The notes beneath the pieces are model-generated. The model searched no databases and was not told the origin of the DNA. It saw only the letters and a program-made list of their open reading frames with translations. Below, piece after piece: positions 1 through 9,317 of a stretch of DNA of 64,000 nt. The stretch covers positions 25,558 to 89,557 of the forward strand of contig DASXUJ010000011.1 in the NCBI GenBank assembly GCA_036504895.1, given 5' to 3'. The number at the start of each line of letters is the position of its first letter. Positions within the stretch are counted from its first letter, which is position 1. This stretch comes from Syntrophorhabdaceae bacterium (GTDB lineage: Bacteria > Desulfobacterota > Syntrophorhabdia > Syntrophorhabdales > Syntrophorhabdaceae). Made by a program: the position numbers and the translations under genes.

Positions 1-408
1 ATCGTGCGAAATCTGATGGATGCCTTCATACGTAACATGACGCCCCTCATCATCGTGGCGCTCCTCCTCTTTGCCGTCATGTTCATCTCGACGGAAGAGA
101 GGATGTCGAGGAAATTCTCCATGGACATCGGTGAAAATCTGGTATTTGTGGGCTCCATGTTTTTCGTCCTCATCTTTGCCCATATCAGCACCAGGGGAAG
201 GATTCCGACCCAGGAGATCTTCTACCTTGAATATTTTTACCTCACCATGTATGTCGCCCTCCTATGGGTGCCCATAAGCTCCATTCTTTTCGTTACGGGA
301 AGCACAAAATTTCACGTCCAGTACAAAGAGAATCTGATATCGAAGCTCCTTTACTGGCCGGTGATTCTCGGCGCCCTCTACGTCCTGACCGTGGCCACCT
401 TTTTTTAA
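1..408 (+). CDS. C-terminal membrane domain of a protein cut by the window edge
   Basis: The frame is open to the first base of the window, so this is probably the C-terminal part of a longer protein. A GTG at position 4 is a possible but unsupported start. About four hydrophobic segments are visible, around residues 13-27, 44-62, 73-100 and 115-134, separated by short polar loops. The layout of an initial R-N-M-T-P-L stretch followed by four helices resembles the membrane part of bacterial sensor or channel-like proteins, but I cannot assign a family. It ends in TAA and faces the convergent sppA gene about 45 bases away. Confidence 0.6.
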   Translation: MVRNLMDAFIRNMTPLIIVALLLFAVMFISTEERMSRKFSMDIGENLVFVGSMFFVLIFAHISTRGRIPTQEIFYLEYFYLTMYVALLWVPISSILFVTGSTKFHVQYKENLISKLLYWPVILGALYVLTVATFF

Positions 409-454
409 CCGACGGCCGAGACTTTCCCCACCCCTTTTCCCCTTCCCGAAGCGC

Positions 455-1456
455 CTACTGTCTCTCCCCTATGCCCGGCGCCCACAGGTAATAAAACCCC
501 GATCGGAGGGAAGGGATGAATTCGGAAAGGCTCATCTCCGCCAGGGAAAGGACCTCACCGGTCCCGCTGGAAGAGGAGGTATTATAGACATTGTCATTGG
601 GATATTTTGCCCGGCGGTAGGCGATGATTTTCGCGTCCTGAGGAAGGCCCGCCAGCCCCCGTGCCTCGGCGATGCCATTTTTCACATACCCTATCCGGTC
701 GATGAGCCTTAGCCGTAGCGCGTCTTCTGCGAGATAGATCCGTGCCCCCGCGATTTCGGCCCGGACCGCAGGGTCGATGTTCCGTCTCGCGACGGTCAGG
801 TCGACGAACCTGGCCCCTAGGCTGTCCGTAAGGCTCTGCAAGATCTTTGTCTCCTCAAGGGTGGCGGGACGAAAAGGGGAGGCCATATCTTTCTCTTTTC
901 CCGATTTACTGACGTCGACGGTTACCCCGAGCTTACCCATAAGTCCTTCCACCTTGGGAGAGATGAATACCACTCCCACCGATCCTGTAATGGTAGTGGG
1001 ATGGGCGACGATCCTGTCCGCGGCCAGTGCGATATAATAGCCGCCGGAGGCAGCGACGTCCATAAGCACCGCCACCACCGCTGATTTCGTACGCTCTTTG
1101 TAGTCCGTGATCTCCCGGTACAAGATGTCGCTCGCCGTCACCGATCCGCCCGGCGAGTCGATTTCGAGTACCAGCGCCTTTATTCTTTCATCCTTTTCGG
1201 CAAGCCTAAGCTGGGCCACCACTTCCTCCACCACGCTTTGCCGGTCATGGAGAAGACCTTTTTTCGGGGCGTCGGATAAGAACCCCCGTATGGGAACCAC
1301 AAGGACCTTGTCGCCTTCCTTCCCCTGGAGCACATATTCCTTCAGGGGCTCTTTCTTCGATTCGGCGCCTATATTGACATGAAGGCCCCCGCAGCCGCAG
1401 GCGGCAAAGGCAAACAGGGTAATCGCGAACAGGGCGATGGGGCTCTCTTTTTTCAT
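455..1456 (-). CDS. sppA: Signal peptide peptidase SppA (S49 serine protease), lipoprotein form
   Basis: This membrane-associated protease degrades cleaved signal peptides. The N-terminus is a short signal sequence ending near Cys20 or Cys22, so it is probably a lipoprotein. The S49 core is clear: the E-I-D-S-P-G-G-S motif at about 98-105, the A-A-S-G-G-Y motif with the nucleophile Ser137, and the G-K-E-K-D motif whose Lys189 is the expected general base. At 333 residues it matches the short single-domain SppA class rather than the 600-residue E. coli form. The ATG at 1456 follows an AAGGAGAG ribosome site. It lies about 68 bases downstream of putA on the same strand. Confidence 0.9.
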   Translation of the reverse strand: MKKESPIALFAITLFAFAACGCGGLHVNIGAESKKEPLKEYVLQGKEGDKVLVVPIRGFLSDAPKKGLLHDRQSVVEEVVAQLRLAEKDERIKALVLEIDSPGGSVTASDILYREITDYKERTKSAVVAVLMDVAASGGYYIALAADRIVAHPTTITGSVGVVFISPKVEGLMGKLGVTVDVSKSGKEKDMASPFRPATLEETKILQSLTDSLGARFVDLTVARRNIDPAVRAEIAGARIYLAEDALRLRLIDRIGYVKNGIAEARGLAGLPQDAKIIAYRRAKYPNDNVYNTSSSSGTGEVLSLAEMSLSEFIPSLRSGFYYLWAPGIGERQ

Positions 1457-1524
1457 ATGATTCTTCTCTCCTTATCACTAGGTTCGGCCAATATGCCGGG
1501 TATAGAGGGGACTTCATCGCCGCC

Positions 1525-4524
1525 TTAAGAAATATCCGGGGAGAAGCCGCGGCGAGCCGTGTTTTCCGTTACCACCCTGGGATCCATAAAATGGAGGAGG
1601 TAATCCGGCCCTCCTGCCTTGGTCCCAAGCCCCGAAAGCTTCAGGCCTCCAAAAGGCTGGCGTTCCACAAGTGCGCCCGTAATAGAGCGATTCAGATAGA
1701 GGTTCCCTACCTTGAAACGTAGCCGCGCCTCTTCCAGGTGCGCGGGGTCACGGCTGAATACGCCCCCCGTAAGGGCGAACCTGGCCGAGTTTGCCCATTC
1801 GAGGGCCTTCTCGAAGGTTTTTACCTTCATGAGGGCAAGGACGGGTCCGAATATCTCCTCCTGGGCAATGGTGTGTCCGGGATGTATATCTCCTACGATC
1901 GTAAGAGGCACATAATTGCCTCCCGCCGGGACCCTCCCGGAATAGAGTATGGTTCCTTCCTTCTCCGCAATTTTTATATAATCCATAATTCTCGCGCAGC
2001 TCAATTCGTCGGCAACGGGTCCCATGAAACAAGCCGGATTCTCGGCAGGGCCTATCCTCAAAGAGCGGGCCGCGCCAATGAGCCGCTCCACAAGTGTGTC
2101 ATACACGGAGGCGAGGGCTATTACCCGGGAGCAGGATGAGCATTTCTGTCCCTGAAAACCGAAGGCGGAATGAATGATTGCAGGGACGGCCTCATCGAGG
2201 TCCGCATCCTCATCGATAATTATCCCGTTTTTACCCCCCATTTCGCAAATGACTTTCTTCACGCCCTCCTGACCGGGACGCAGGATCGCCGCTCTTTCTA
2301 TTATGCCGAGCCCTGTATTTGTGGAACCCGTGAAAGCAATGGTACGTACTGCGGGATGATCGGTAAGGCACGAGGCAATCACTTCCGCACGGCCCGGGAT
2401 AAAATTGAATACACCCGGAGGAAGTCCCGCTTCCTGGAATGCCTCCACGAGAAGGCGCCCGGTCACGGGGGTGAGAGGAGACGGTTTGTATACTACCGTA
2501 TTGCCTGTGACCACCGCCGCGGAGACCATGCCGCAGCTGATGGCGAGAGGAAAATTCCATGGGGCGATGACCACCGCCACACCTCTCGGCTCATAGAAGG
2601 AATGGTTCAGCTCTCCCGGAGGCGATGGAAGCCGGCGGGGCGCGCCGAAGCGTATCATCTCCCGGGCATAGTACTCCATGAAATCTATGGCCTCGCTCAC
2701 GTCCCCGTATGCCTGATCCCATTGTTTGCCGATCTCGAGGACCTGCCATGCGGCAAGTTCGAACTTTCGGGTCCGAAAAGAGGAGGCGGCCCTCAGGAGA
2801 AACGCTGCCCTCTCCTCGTACGGCATGTCCCGCCAGCCGCCGAAAGCAGCTACAGCAGCCCCGATTGCTTCTTCAGCCTCCTCATTTCCGCCTTGGCATA
2901 CATGGGCGATCACTTCCCGGGAATCGGCCGGATTGAGACTGGGAAGGGTATCGGGGGTGATCCGATCTTTTCCATTGATATAAAGGGGACAGGCAGCTCC
3001 CAATTTATTCCTTACCGATACAAGAGCCCGGGCGAAAAGCTCGCGGTCCTTTTGAGAGGCAAACTCGGTTGACGGCTCGTTCCTGAAAGGCGCGGCAACA
3101 GGGCTTTCCCCGTCATGCGGCCTTTCGCTCTCCATCGCATCGGATGCTTCTTTGCGACCTTTACTCCCAATGGAGCGGGGATCCCTGAGAAGCTCCCCCA
3201 CTTCAGCCTTCTCGCCGAACATGAGACGGAGAAAACTCTGGTTTGCCGTATTCTCCAGAAGGCGCCGTACCAGATATGCCACGCCGGGAACAATTTCTCC
3301 TGACGGACAATAGAGACGGACCCGTCCCGCAGTCTTAAGAAGGGCCTCCCGCACCGGTTCCGCCATCCCGTAGAGGACCTGAAATTCGTACCGGTCCCGG
3401 GGCACGCCCAATCGATCCGCCGTCTCCATCGCTGCCGCGATAGAGCGGATATTGTGGGAGGCACACCCGAGATAGGCAATCTCATGGTTCTGAAGTATCG
3501 TACGTGCGTGGCGCTCGAAAGCCGCGTCGGTTTCGGCCTTTCCTGTATACACGGGAATGTCCCATCCGTTTTGCTTCGCCCTCATGACCTCATGGTCCCA
3601 GTATGCCCCTTTCACCAGCCGCACGGCTATGGGGAGCCCGAGACTTTTACTCCATTCGAGGAGGCTCTCCAGGTCTCGTTCCGTCTCCTTGAGATATGCC
3701 TGCAGTACTATGGACAGATAGGGATAGGAGGCATAATCCCGACGCAATCTCCTGAAAACCTCTATCGTCATATCCTTGAGCCTATAAGACTCCATGTCGA
3801 TCGTCAGGAAAGCTCCTGCCTCTATTACTTTTTCGTAAAAAGGCTTCAGCCGGCGGAGAATGGCCTCGACGGAACCGTCAAAATCCTGGGGCTTCGCTTG
3901 AGAGTAAAGGGCGCTCGGTTTGATGGAGAGGGCGATCTTCGGCGCATATCCCCAGTCGAGGGAGGTCCCTTGCCCTTCGATAGGTTTCCACGAGGCTTCC
4001 GCCCGCCTCAGGGTGGTGAGGAGGTCTTGATACCGGTTTTCATAGAGGACCGCCTCGTGCTCCGAAAGGACCGCCTCCCCGAGGATATCTACCGAAAAGG
4101 CGCATCCGGAGCGCCTTACCGCCGCAAGCCCCCTGAGGGTGCGCGCAATCGTGTCGCCCACAATAAACTGTCTGCCCATCTTTTGAATGCCGATTCGGAC
4201 AATTGCACTCAAAATGGCGGCGCTGAACCGGCCCCCATGGGAAGCGGCCCGCACGGAGATGCGAAGGGGTGCAGGCATGGAGCTGACGTCTTTGCCGAAA
4301 TACCCTTTCACATGCTCCGCGAGGAGCCGGGGAGTGACAAGGGAGGGGAAGACATCCACGAAGCGGAGCATCCCGGTCCGAATATCGCCGTGCCTGAAGG
4401 ACCATGCCATCATCATTCCGACCCAACGGCTTTCGTCAAAGAGCGAAGGCTTTCGCCCCTCCATGATCCGGAACAACTCTTTTCCCCGGGCGACAATCTT
4501 CCGGTCCGTCTCTTTTTCGTCCAT
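1525..4524 (-). CDS. putA: Bifunctional proline dehydrogenase / glutamate-semialdehyde dehydrogenase PutA
   Basis: It oxidises proline to glutamate in two steps, passing the P5C intermediate between its two active sites. The N-terminal half is an FAD-dependent PRODH barrel, with the motif R-L-V-K-G-A-Y-W-D near residue 305 and R-Y-E-F-Q-V-L-Y-G-M further on. A linker leads into an aldehyde dehydrogenase domain with F-T-G-S-T, E-M-G-G-K-N and G-Q-K-C-S-S, placing the catalytic cysteine at about 795. The length of 999 residues fits the short PutA type that lacks the DNA-binding ribbon-helix-helix domain, so it should not repress its own gene. Electrons would go to the quinone pool. The ribosome site before the ATG is weak. 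Confidence 0.95.
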   Translation of the reverse strand: MDEKETDRKIVARGKELFRIMEGRKPSLFDESRWVGMMMAWSFRHGDIRTGMLRFVDVFPSLVTPRLLAEHVKGYFGKDVSSMPAPLRISVRAASHGGRFSAAILSAIVRIGIQKMGRQFIVGDTIARTLRGLAAVRRSGCAFSVDILGEAVLSEHEAVLYENRYQDLLTTLRRAEASWKPIEGQGTSLDWGYAPKIALSIKPSALYSQAKPQDFDGSVEAILRRLKPFYEKVIEAGAFLTIDMESYRLKDMTIEVFRRLRRDYASYPYLSIVLQAYLKETERDLESLLEWSKSLGLPIAVRLVKGAYWDHEVMRAKQNGWDIPVYTGKAETDAAFERHARTILQNHEIAYLGCASHNIRSIAAAMETADRLGVPRDRYEFQVLYGMAEPVREALLKTAGRVRLYCPSGEIVPGVAYLVRRLLENTANQSFLRLMFGEKAEVGELLRDPRSIGSKGRKEASDAMESERPHDGESPVAAPFRNEPSTEFASQKDRELFARALVSVRNKLGAACPLYINGKDRITPDTLPSLNPADSREVIAHVCQGGNEEAEEAIGAAVAAFGGWRDMPYEERAAFLLRAASSFRTRKFELAAWQVLEIGKQWDQAYGDVSEAIDFMEYYAREMIRFGAPRRLPSPPGELNHSFYEPRGVAVVIAPWNFPLAISCGMVSAAVVTGNTVVYKPSPLTPVTGRLLVEAFQEAGLPPGVFNFIPGRAEVIASCLTDHPAVRTIAFTGSTNTGLGIIERAAILRPGQEGVKKVICEMGGKNGIIIDEDADLDEAVPAIIHSAFGFQGQKCSSCSRVIALASVYDTLVERLIGAARSLRIGPAENPACFMGPVADELSCARIMDYIKIAEKEGTILYSGRVPAGGNYVPLTIVGDIHPGHTIAQEEIFGPVLALMKVKTFEKALEWANSARFALTGGVFSRDPAHLEEARLRFKVGNLYLNRSITGALVERQPFGGLKLSGLGTKAGGPDYLLHFMDPRVVTENTARRGFSPDIS

Positions 4525-4687
4525 TGTATTCTTTACCCTCGATTGTCTTTATTCATAAGTATAAATCAGGGAGCTCTCATAATCCATAAAACAAAGATGG
4601 AGGGGCGGGCTGTTAAAATGGTGAAGAGTTGCAAAAAGTCTGTTATAGTGTTGGCGTTTCAAAAATAAGATGAGGGAGGGATGGACA

Positions 4688-5725
4688 ATGCCGTCTTCCA
4701 TACAGTTCGAGAGAAAGGAATACGAAAGCACTTTTCTCGATCCGAGAAAAGGCTTCGCACCTACCCGCGCGCCCTTTGAGGTGCGTCTCGATCCACTCAC
4801 CGGAAGGACGGGTCATATTTCCCATTTCGGCGCCGTAACTCCGCCCCGGCTCCCCCTCGACGCGTACAGAACGGCCCAGGTGAAGGGGTTCTGCCCCTTT
4901 TGCCCTGAAAACAGGCAGAAATATACCCCCCAATTTCCGGAAGGGGTCCTCCGAGAGAGAAGACCCGGTAAAAACGAAGCCCTCCTCATCCCGAATCTCT
5001 TTCCCTACGACATTTATAACGGAGTGGTCATAATGGCGGACGACCATGTGGTGCCACTCGGAGATTTGACCTCTTCCCGGCTTGAGGACGCCTTTTCGAC
5101 CGGTCTCGATTTTCTTCGCACCATCGCGTCACGAGAGCCGTCCCTGCCTTATCACGTCATGACATGGAACTATATGCCTCCCTCCGGGGGAGGTCTGGTA
5201 CACCCCCACCAGCAGTATTTTGCATCAGCCCACCCGGGAAACCAATACATGGACGAGTTGAACGCCTCGAAGCTCTTCCTGGACAGCAAAGGGTTAAATT
5301 ATTGGCATGAGCTGGGGAGAGAGGAAGAGAGACTGCAAAGCCGGTATATAGGGAGAGCCGGAGATTCCATCTGGATCACCCCCTTTGTGTCTCACGGGCT
5401 TCTCGGTGAAGTTCTCGCTCTATTCCCGGAAGTGTATTCAATAGATGATTTTACCGGGAAGGATCTCGGCGCTCTCGTGGAAGGGCTGCTCAGGGTATTC
5501 CGCTATTTCATGCATAAAGGGATAGACAGCTTCAACGCCTCTCTCTTCTTCGGGCCGTCGAATCAGGGCTTTTTCTCTTCCCATTTCCGGATCGTGCCGC
5601 GAACCTTTCTCAACCTCCGCGACTACGCGTCGGACCTCAATTTTTTCCAGGCCCTCCTCGGAGAGCCGGTAAGCGTCGTGGTCCCGGAAGAAATGTGTCC
5701 CCAGGTAAGAGAGTTTTTCCTCTGA
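4688..5725 (+). CDS. Galactose-1-phosphate uridylyltransferase-like protein (GalT/HIT superfamily)
   Basis: This is a nucleotidyltransferase of the GalT branch of the HIT fold. Two signatures are visible: the zinc-type C-P-F-C-P-E-N motif near residues 68-74 and the nucleotidyl-transfer motif V-H-P-H-Q-Q near 171-176, in which the second histidine would carry the uridylyl intermediate. The ATG at 4688 is preferred over an in-frame ATG at 4670, because GAGGGAGGG at 4672-4680 then lies at normal ribosome-site spacing. No galactose operon surrounds it, so the sugar or nucleotide substrate is uncertain. It converges with the EF-hand gene and shares a strong hairpin in the gap. Confidence 0.8.
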   Translation: MPSSIQFERKEYESTFLDPRKGFAPTRAPFEVRLDPLTGRTGHISHFGAVTPPRLPLDAYRTAQVKGFCPFCPENRQKYTPQFPEGVLRERRPGKNEALLIPNLFPYDIYNGVVIMADDHVVPLGDLTSSRLEDAFSTGLDFLRTIASREPSLPYHVMTWNYMPPSGGGLVHPHQQYFASAHPGNQYMDELNASKLFLDSKGLNYWHELGREEERLQSRYIGRAGDSIWITPFVSHGLLGEVLALFPEVYSIDDFTGKDLGALVEGLLRVFRYFMHKGIDSFNASLFFGPSNQGFFSSHFRIVPRTFLNLRDYASDLNFFQALLGEPVSVVVPEEMCPQVREFFL

Positions 5726-5760
5726 TGCACCCATGGACTCAATAGTATCCCATGAAGAGA

Positions 5761-5797
5761 AGGCCCTGGACCGGATGGGCTTCCGGCTTCAGGGCCT
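5761..5797. terminator. Hairpin between convergent genes
   Basis: Eight-base arms AGGCCCTG (5761-5768) and CAGGGCCT (5790-5797) enclose a second stem CCGGA/TCCGG. No T-tract follows on either strand. It sits in the gap between the convergent galT-like and EF-hand genes, so a bidirectional transcription end or RNA-stabilising hairpin is likely but unproven. Confidence 0.45.
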
Positions 5798-5833
5798 CGT
5801 GAGCTCCGATATCGTGCGAATCCAATAACCGCC

Positions 5834-6514
5834 CTATCCCGTGAAGAGATAATGGCCCATGCTCCCCGTGATTCCCCCGGTTTGGGCAAGCTGTTTATAC
5901 TGTGTCATGGCCTGCTCCATAAGGGCTCTCGTTTGGGAGGCCGCGCCTATCACCGCGTTCTGCTGGGCCGCCAGAGGATTGGTGGCGCTGCTTTTCATGG
6001 ACGAAGTCGGAATAGAACCGGTAGCGGACGAGGCAGCCGCGGTCTGTCCGCCCGAGACCCCGCCGGACCGAAGCGCCGAGCCCAGGTTTTGAAATTCATC
6101 CCGTGTGATTACCCCGTCTCCATCGGCATCGATATTGCCGAAGAGCCGGTCGGAAGAGAGAGCGTCGTCCTGCGCTGCCGTCCCCGATGCCCCGGTGGTC
6201 GCCTGGTTGGCCCCCTGGAGCATGCTTACAAACGATGCCGTAGAGCCTGTTTTCAGGCTCGAGAGGGCCTGTGCGACCTCTTTGTCGGTGGTCGACTTGA
6301 CCTGGTCGAACTCCTCCTTGCTTACGACCCCATCCCCATTTGTGTCTATCTTGCCGAAAACCTGACCCAAAGGGAGCTCGCGAGTCTTTGACGCGTATTG
6401 CGCCTTTGTTGTGTTGACGAGACTCGAGCCTCCGGTTGTCTGAAGGTTCATCGCCGCCTGCCGTATCTGTGCCAGGTACATGGAACCCCCTGCTCCATTA
6501 ATCCCGCTTACCAC
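5834..6514 (-). CDS. EF-hand calcium-binding protein
   Basis: Two canonical EF-hand loops are visible, D-T-N-G-D-G-V-V-S-K-E-E-F and D-A-D-G-D-G-V-I-T-R-D-E-F, each with acidic residues at loop positions 1, 3, 5 and 12. They lie about 75 residues apart in an Ala/Ser/Gly/Thr-rich protein without membrane segments or a clear signal peptide. The GTG at 6514 is chosen because AAAGGAGG lies six bases upstream; an ATG further upstream at 6571 has no such site. Calcium sensing or buffering is inferred from the loops. Its partner and cellular location are unknown, and it seems to be transcribed alone. Confidence 0.8.
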   Translation of the reverse strand: MVSGINGAGGSMYLAQIRQAAMNLQTTGGSSLVNTTKAQYASKTRELPLGQVFGKIDTNGDGVVSKEEFDQVKSTTDKEVAQALSSLKTGSTASFVSMLQGANQATTGASGTAAQDDALSSDRLFGNIDADGDGVITRDEFQNLGSALRSGGVSGGQTAAASSATGSIPTSSMKSSATNPLAAQQNAVIGAASQTRALMEQAMTQYKQLAQTGGITGSMGHYLFTG

Positions 6515-6779
6515 TTGTTGCCTCCTTTCTTTCAACACCGGACCTCGAGAACGAAAAAAGAAGCTTCCCAACGTCCTTCGTGAACCCGCGCTGAGGGGTT
6601 ATTGCACCCAGAAAATGCAATAGCCATGCCGTTTCCATTCCCGCGGAAGAGGATCGTGCCGGATCCGTTACCGGCCTCTGTTTTGCGGCCGCCGATTCCC
6701 TGACGATCTTTGATGGAGGTAGGAAAATATTTCCCATAGGGGAAATTTATGCAGCCTTGGGTCCATAGAGCACAAATCT

Positions 6780-6977
6780 CTATTCTTCTTCAAATTTGAA
6801 GCCGCATGCCCTGCATTCCCTCGCGTCTCCGTTCTCTTCTAAAATGGCACGGCAACTGGGGCAATGGGTAAGAAGGTCGACGCCGCACGCCGGGCAGCTT
6901 TTTTCATCTTTGTCCTCCGGTGTAGTCTTGCAATAGGGACATAATCGAATTTTTTCACGCTTCGTCTTTTCCGCCAT
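6780..6977 (-). CDS. Small zinc-ribbon protein
   Basis: This 65-residue protein has four CXXC knuckles (C-P-Y-C, C-P-A-C, C-P-S-C, C-R-A-C), enough to bind two zinc ions in a double zinc-ribbon. The N-terminus is Lys/Arg-rich and the C-terminus is acidic. The ATG at 6977 has GGGGAGG six bases upstream. Such proteins often act as nucleic-acid or protein adaptors, but nothing nearby indicates a specific role. Confidence 0.7.
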   Translation of the reverse strand: MAEKTKREKIRLCPYCKTTPEDKDEKSCPACGVDLLTHCPSCRAILEENGDARECRACGFKFEEE

Positions 6978-7242
6978 TCTTAGCCTCCCCACAGGTTACC
7001 GGCGTCTCTCCCGGCCGGATGATATGTGAAATGTTCGACCTTCCGAGGGGTTTGTCAAGGATCGTCCGGTCGATCAGACTGGACTCCATGACGCTTCTTG
7101 ATGCAAATCTCTATTCAGAGAAAATACTGATAATATAGTAAGGAATCATCATGGCAAATAATGAGACATCCGCTCCATGGAGCCCCTATTATCCATTCGC
7201 GCGACGCGCTGAATCCTTGCGGCGGGTCACGAGGAGGACGAG

Positions 7243-8445
7243 GTGACGCCGGGGCCCGGGTCCGTCGGCACACAGGCCCGTCCTGCCTCTGAGGAAGGGT
7301 CGGGGTGGTATTACCGGATACGAGAGGACGGACTTGACCTCGTGAAGGGACCTCATTCAAAAGAGGAGATGAGAAGACTCCTCGCGCGAGGCCGCATCCC
7401 GGAAAACGCATTGGTCAGGCAGGGATTGCAGGACAACTGGCAGCCTGCGTCTGCAGTTTTTCCACCTTCGGCAAAGAAGATCGGCCGCGCCTGGGGTCAT
7501 TTAATTCTACCCCTCCTCTTCCTGGCCCTTCTGGTAATCGCCCTGATGAGAGACAATCCCACGGTCCTCAATTTCCTTCCCTTTCCTTCCGTGATGGGTA
7601 AAACGGTCAAAGGGGCGTCCCCCACAGCCTATCGTCCTGAGACTCTCCCTGCACTCGTGGCATCCTTTCCCTCACCCGAGGCTCCGGAGCCGGTGCTCAC
7701 CCGTCAAAGGATCATACTTTGGACCAATGAGGCCAGGGTCCAGCAGATGCTCCTGCCCCTGACCGAGAACCGCCGGCTCGATATAATCGCCGCCGAACGG
7801 GTCAATGATATGCTCCAAAAACAGTACTTTGCCCACGTCTCGCCGTCCCGTGAGGGTGTGGCGGAGACCGCCAAAACAATAGGGTACCGATACCGGGTTC
7901 TCGCGGAAAATATCGCGAAAGGCGCTTTCGGTGACGACGAAAGAGTGGTCCGGGGATGGCTCCAGAGTCCGGGGCACCGTAAAAACATCCTTTCAAGGGA
8001 TATTGAAGAGATCGGGGCCGCCGTGGGAAAAGGCAGGCTCAACGGCGAAATTGTGTGGGTGGCGGTCCAGGTGTTTGGAAAACCGGCCCCCCAGACCCGG
8101 GACGGGCTTGTTCGTTCATTGCCTGCGGACAGGGGCTCTTTGCCCTGTCTCAAGCCGAACGGCTTTCTCGATTCTCGCGCAGAAGCCCTCCGAACGGAGA
8201 TAGCCGCCGGCAGGGATCAGCTCAAGTCCTTGAAGACCGACATCGAAAACCGAAGGAAACTGCTTCTCTCCCAGGCAAGGAAAGAGGAGACCATGGTTGC
8301 GAGGACAACCGGAGATTATCGCGAGAGGATCACCGGGTACAACCTGCTTATGGAAGAGGTCGGGCGAAAAGAGCAGTTGGCAGGGGACATGGGGGCGCAG
8401 TATAATTTAGAAATGGAGGTCTATAATGGATGCATTAAAAACTGA
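7243..8445 (+). CDS. CAP/SCP-domain protein with N-terminal GYF-like domain and membrane anchor
   Basis: Residues about 20-75 (G-W-Y-Y-R-I ... G-P-H-S-K-E-E-M) resemble the bacterial GYF_2 domain, a likely protein-interaction module on the cytoplasmic side. One hydrophobic helix at about 85-103 follows. Residues about 165-285 form a CAP (SCP/PR1-like) domain with the motifs Y-F-A-H-V-S, A-E-N-I and S-P-G-H-R-K-N-I, probably outside the membrane. The C-terminal 90 residues are charged and look coiled-coil. Many bacterial CAP domains are hydrolases or wall-binding modules, but the substrate here is unknown. The GTG start follows GAGGAGG. Confidence 0.75.
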   Translation: MTPGPGSVGTQARPASEEGSGWYYRIREDGLDLVKGPHSKEEMRRLLARGRIPENALVRQGLQDNWQPASAVFPPSAKKIGRAWGHLILPLLFLALLVIALMRDNPTVLNFLPFPSVMGKTVKGASPTAYRPETLPALVASFPSPEAPEPVLTRQRIILWTNEARVQQMLLPLTENRRLDIIAAERVNDMLQKQYFAHVSPSREGVAETAKTIGYRYRVLAENIAKGAFGDDERVVRGWLQSPGHRKNILSRDIEEIGAAVGKGRLNGEIVWVAVQVFGKPAPQTRDGLVRSLPADRGSLPCLKPNGFLDSRAEALRTEIAAGRDQLKSLKTDIENRRKLLLSQARKEETMVARTTGDYRERITGYNLLMEEVGRKEQLAGDMGAQYNLEMEVYNGCIKN

Positions 8446-8494
8446 AAGGCTTTGCCGGAGCCGAGGGGCAATGATAAGGCCGGAGAGGTGAAAT

Positions 8495-8785
8495 ATGGCT
8501 CGAAAATTTGTGTGGGGGGTCTCGCTGGCCCTCATCGGATTGGTCTCTCTCGCGGGAAGTGGAGCAGCAGACTGGGGACCGACGGAGATCCAGGTTTTCT
8601 GCTATGCAGGTGAAAGGGCTGATAATCAGTACCTGGGCACGGTAGACATCTATGACGCGAGAAGGGCGGCCTCCTATTGTAATATGCTCTATGGCGATTG
8701 CCATGGGAATTGTACGGCCTGTTATGATGACGAGGACTCGAGAGAGATATGTATCGACAGCTCCGGAAGAGGCGGGTATTATTGA
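8495..8785 (+). CDS. Small cysteine-rich secreted protein
   Basis: This 96-residue protein has an N-terminal signal peptide (K3-K/F start, hydrophobic 7-20, cleavage near A-G-S-G-A-A-D). The mature part holds six cysteines, three of them closely spaced around Y-C-N-M-L-Y-G-D-C-H-G-N-C, and ends in Gly-Gly-Tyr-Tyr. The cysteines could form disulphides or bind metal; a C-H-G-N-C arrangement is not a standard heme c site. No family is recognised. It starts 49 bases after the CAP-domain gene and may be co-transcribed with it. Confidence 0.65.
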   Translation: MARKFVWGVSLALIGLVSLAGSGAADWGPTEIQVFCYAGERADNQYLGTVDIYDARRAASYCNMLYGDCHGNCTACYDDEDSREICIDSSGRGGYY

Positions 8786-9150
8786 TCTGAGCCGCGCCTG
8801 TCGTGCCTGCGGTCCAGGATCTCCGCCAGTACGGGCAGAAAAACCATCCCGAAAGGAAGGAGGAAGACGGCCATGACAGGCACATACACGGCAAATCGCC
8901 TGAGGCAGCGTTTCATAAGAGCTTTCTCCTCTTTGGTCCATCTTTCCCCGCTATTTCTCTGCTTCATAAGGACTTCCATGAACCCCTGGGCGTGGCAGGT
9001 CTCCCTCTTGATCATCTCCATATTCTTTTGGATTTGGGACTTGAAAATGCGCGCGGTCGCGACCCCGGCAGTTTTTAGAGGATGCGACCCCTGTGCCTCG
9101 GTATGATTCCCGTAATAAATCCAGTTTCTCATCGGTTTGACGATTTCCAC
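8779..9150 (-). CDS. LETM1-like membrane protein
   Basis: The C-terminal half, with R-W-T-K-E-E-K-A-L-M-K-R then a long hydrophobic helix containing L-L-P-F-G-M-V-F-L-P-V, matches the core of the LETM1-like domain known from mitochondrial ion-exchange proteins and their bacterial relatives. The protein is only about 123 residues with a single evident membrane segment. The start is uncertain: GTG at 9150 or ATG at 9132, neither with a well-placed ribosome site. Its end overlaps the end of the small Cys-rich gene on the other strand by seven bases. The function in bacteria is unknown. Confidence 0.6.
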   Translation of the reverse strand: MEIVKPMRNWIYYGNHTEAQGSHPLKTAGVATARIFKSQIQKNMEMIKRETCHAQGFMEVLMKQRNSGERWTKEEKALMKRCLRRFAVYVPVMAVFLLPFGMVFLPVLAEILDRRHDRRGSDQ

Positions 9151-9317
9151 CCTTCTCGAATTGTTATCGGCAAAAAAGAGCGAAGCTAAAATAATTCCAT
9201 AATTCCTTTAATCCAATGGAGAACCCGGGCACGGTGGATATGGGATGTCTTGCGCGACCTCGCGTCGGTGATTATTTTTTTTTAACACGCAGCAAAATCT
9301 TCAGGAAAGAGTGAAAA

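Noticed and set aside
3454..4668. Long + strand reading frame opposite the 5' half of putA
   Set aside because: No recognisable domains; it is antisense to the well-supported PRODH coding region.
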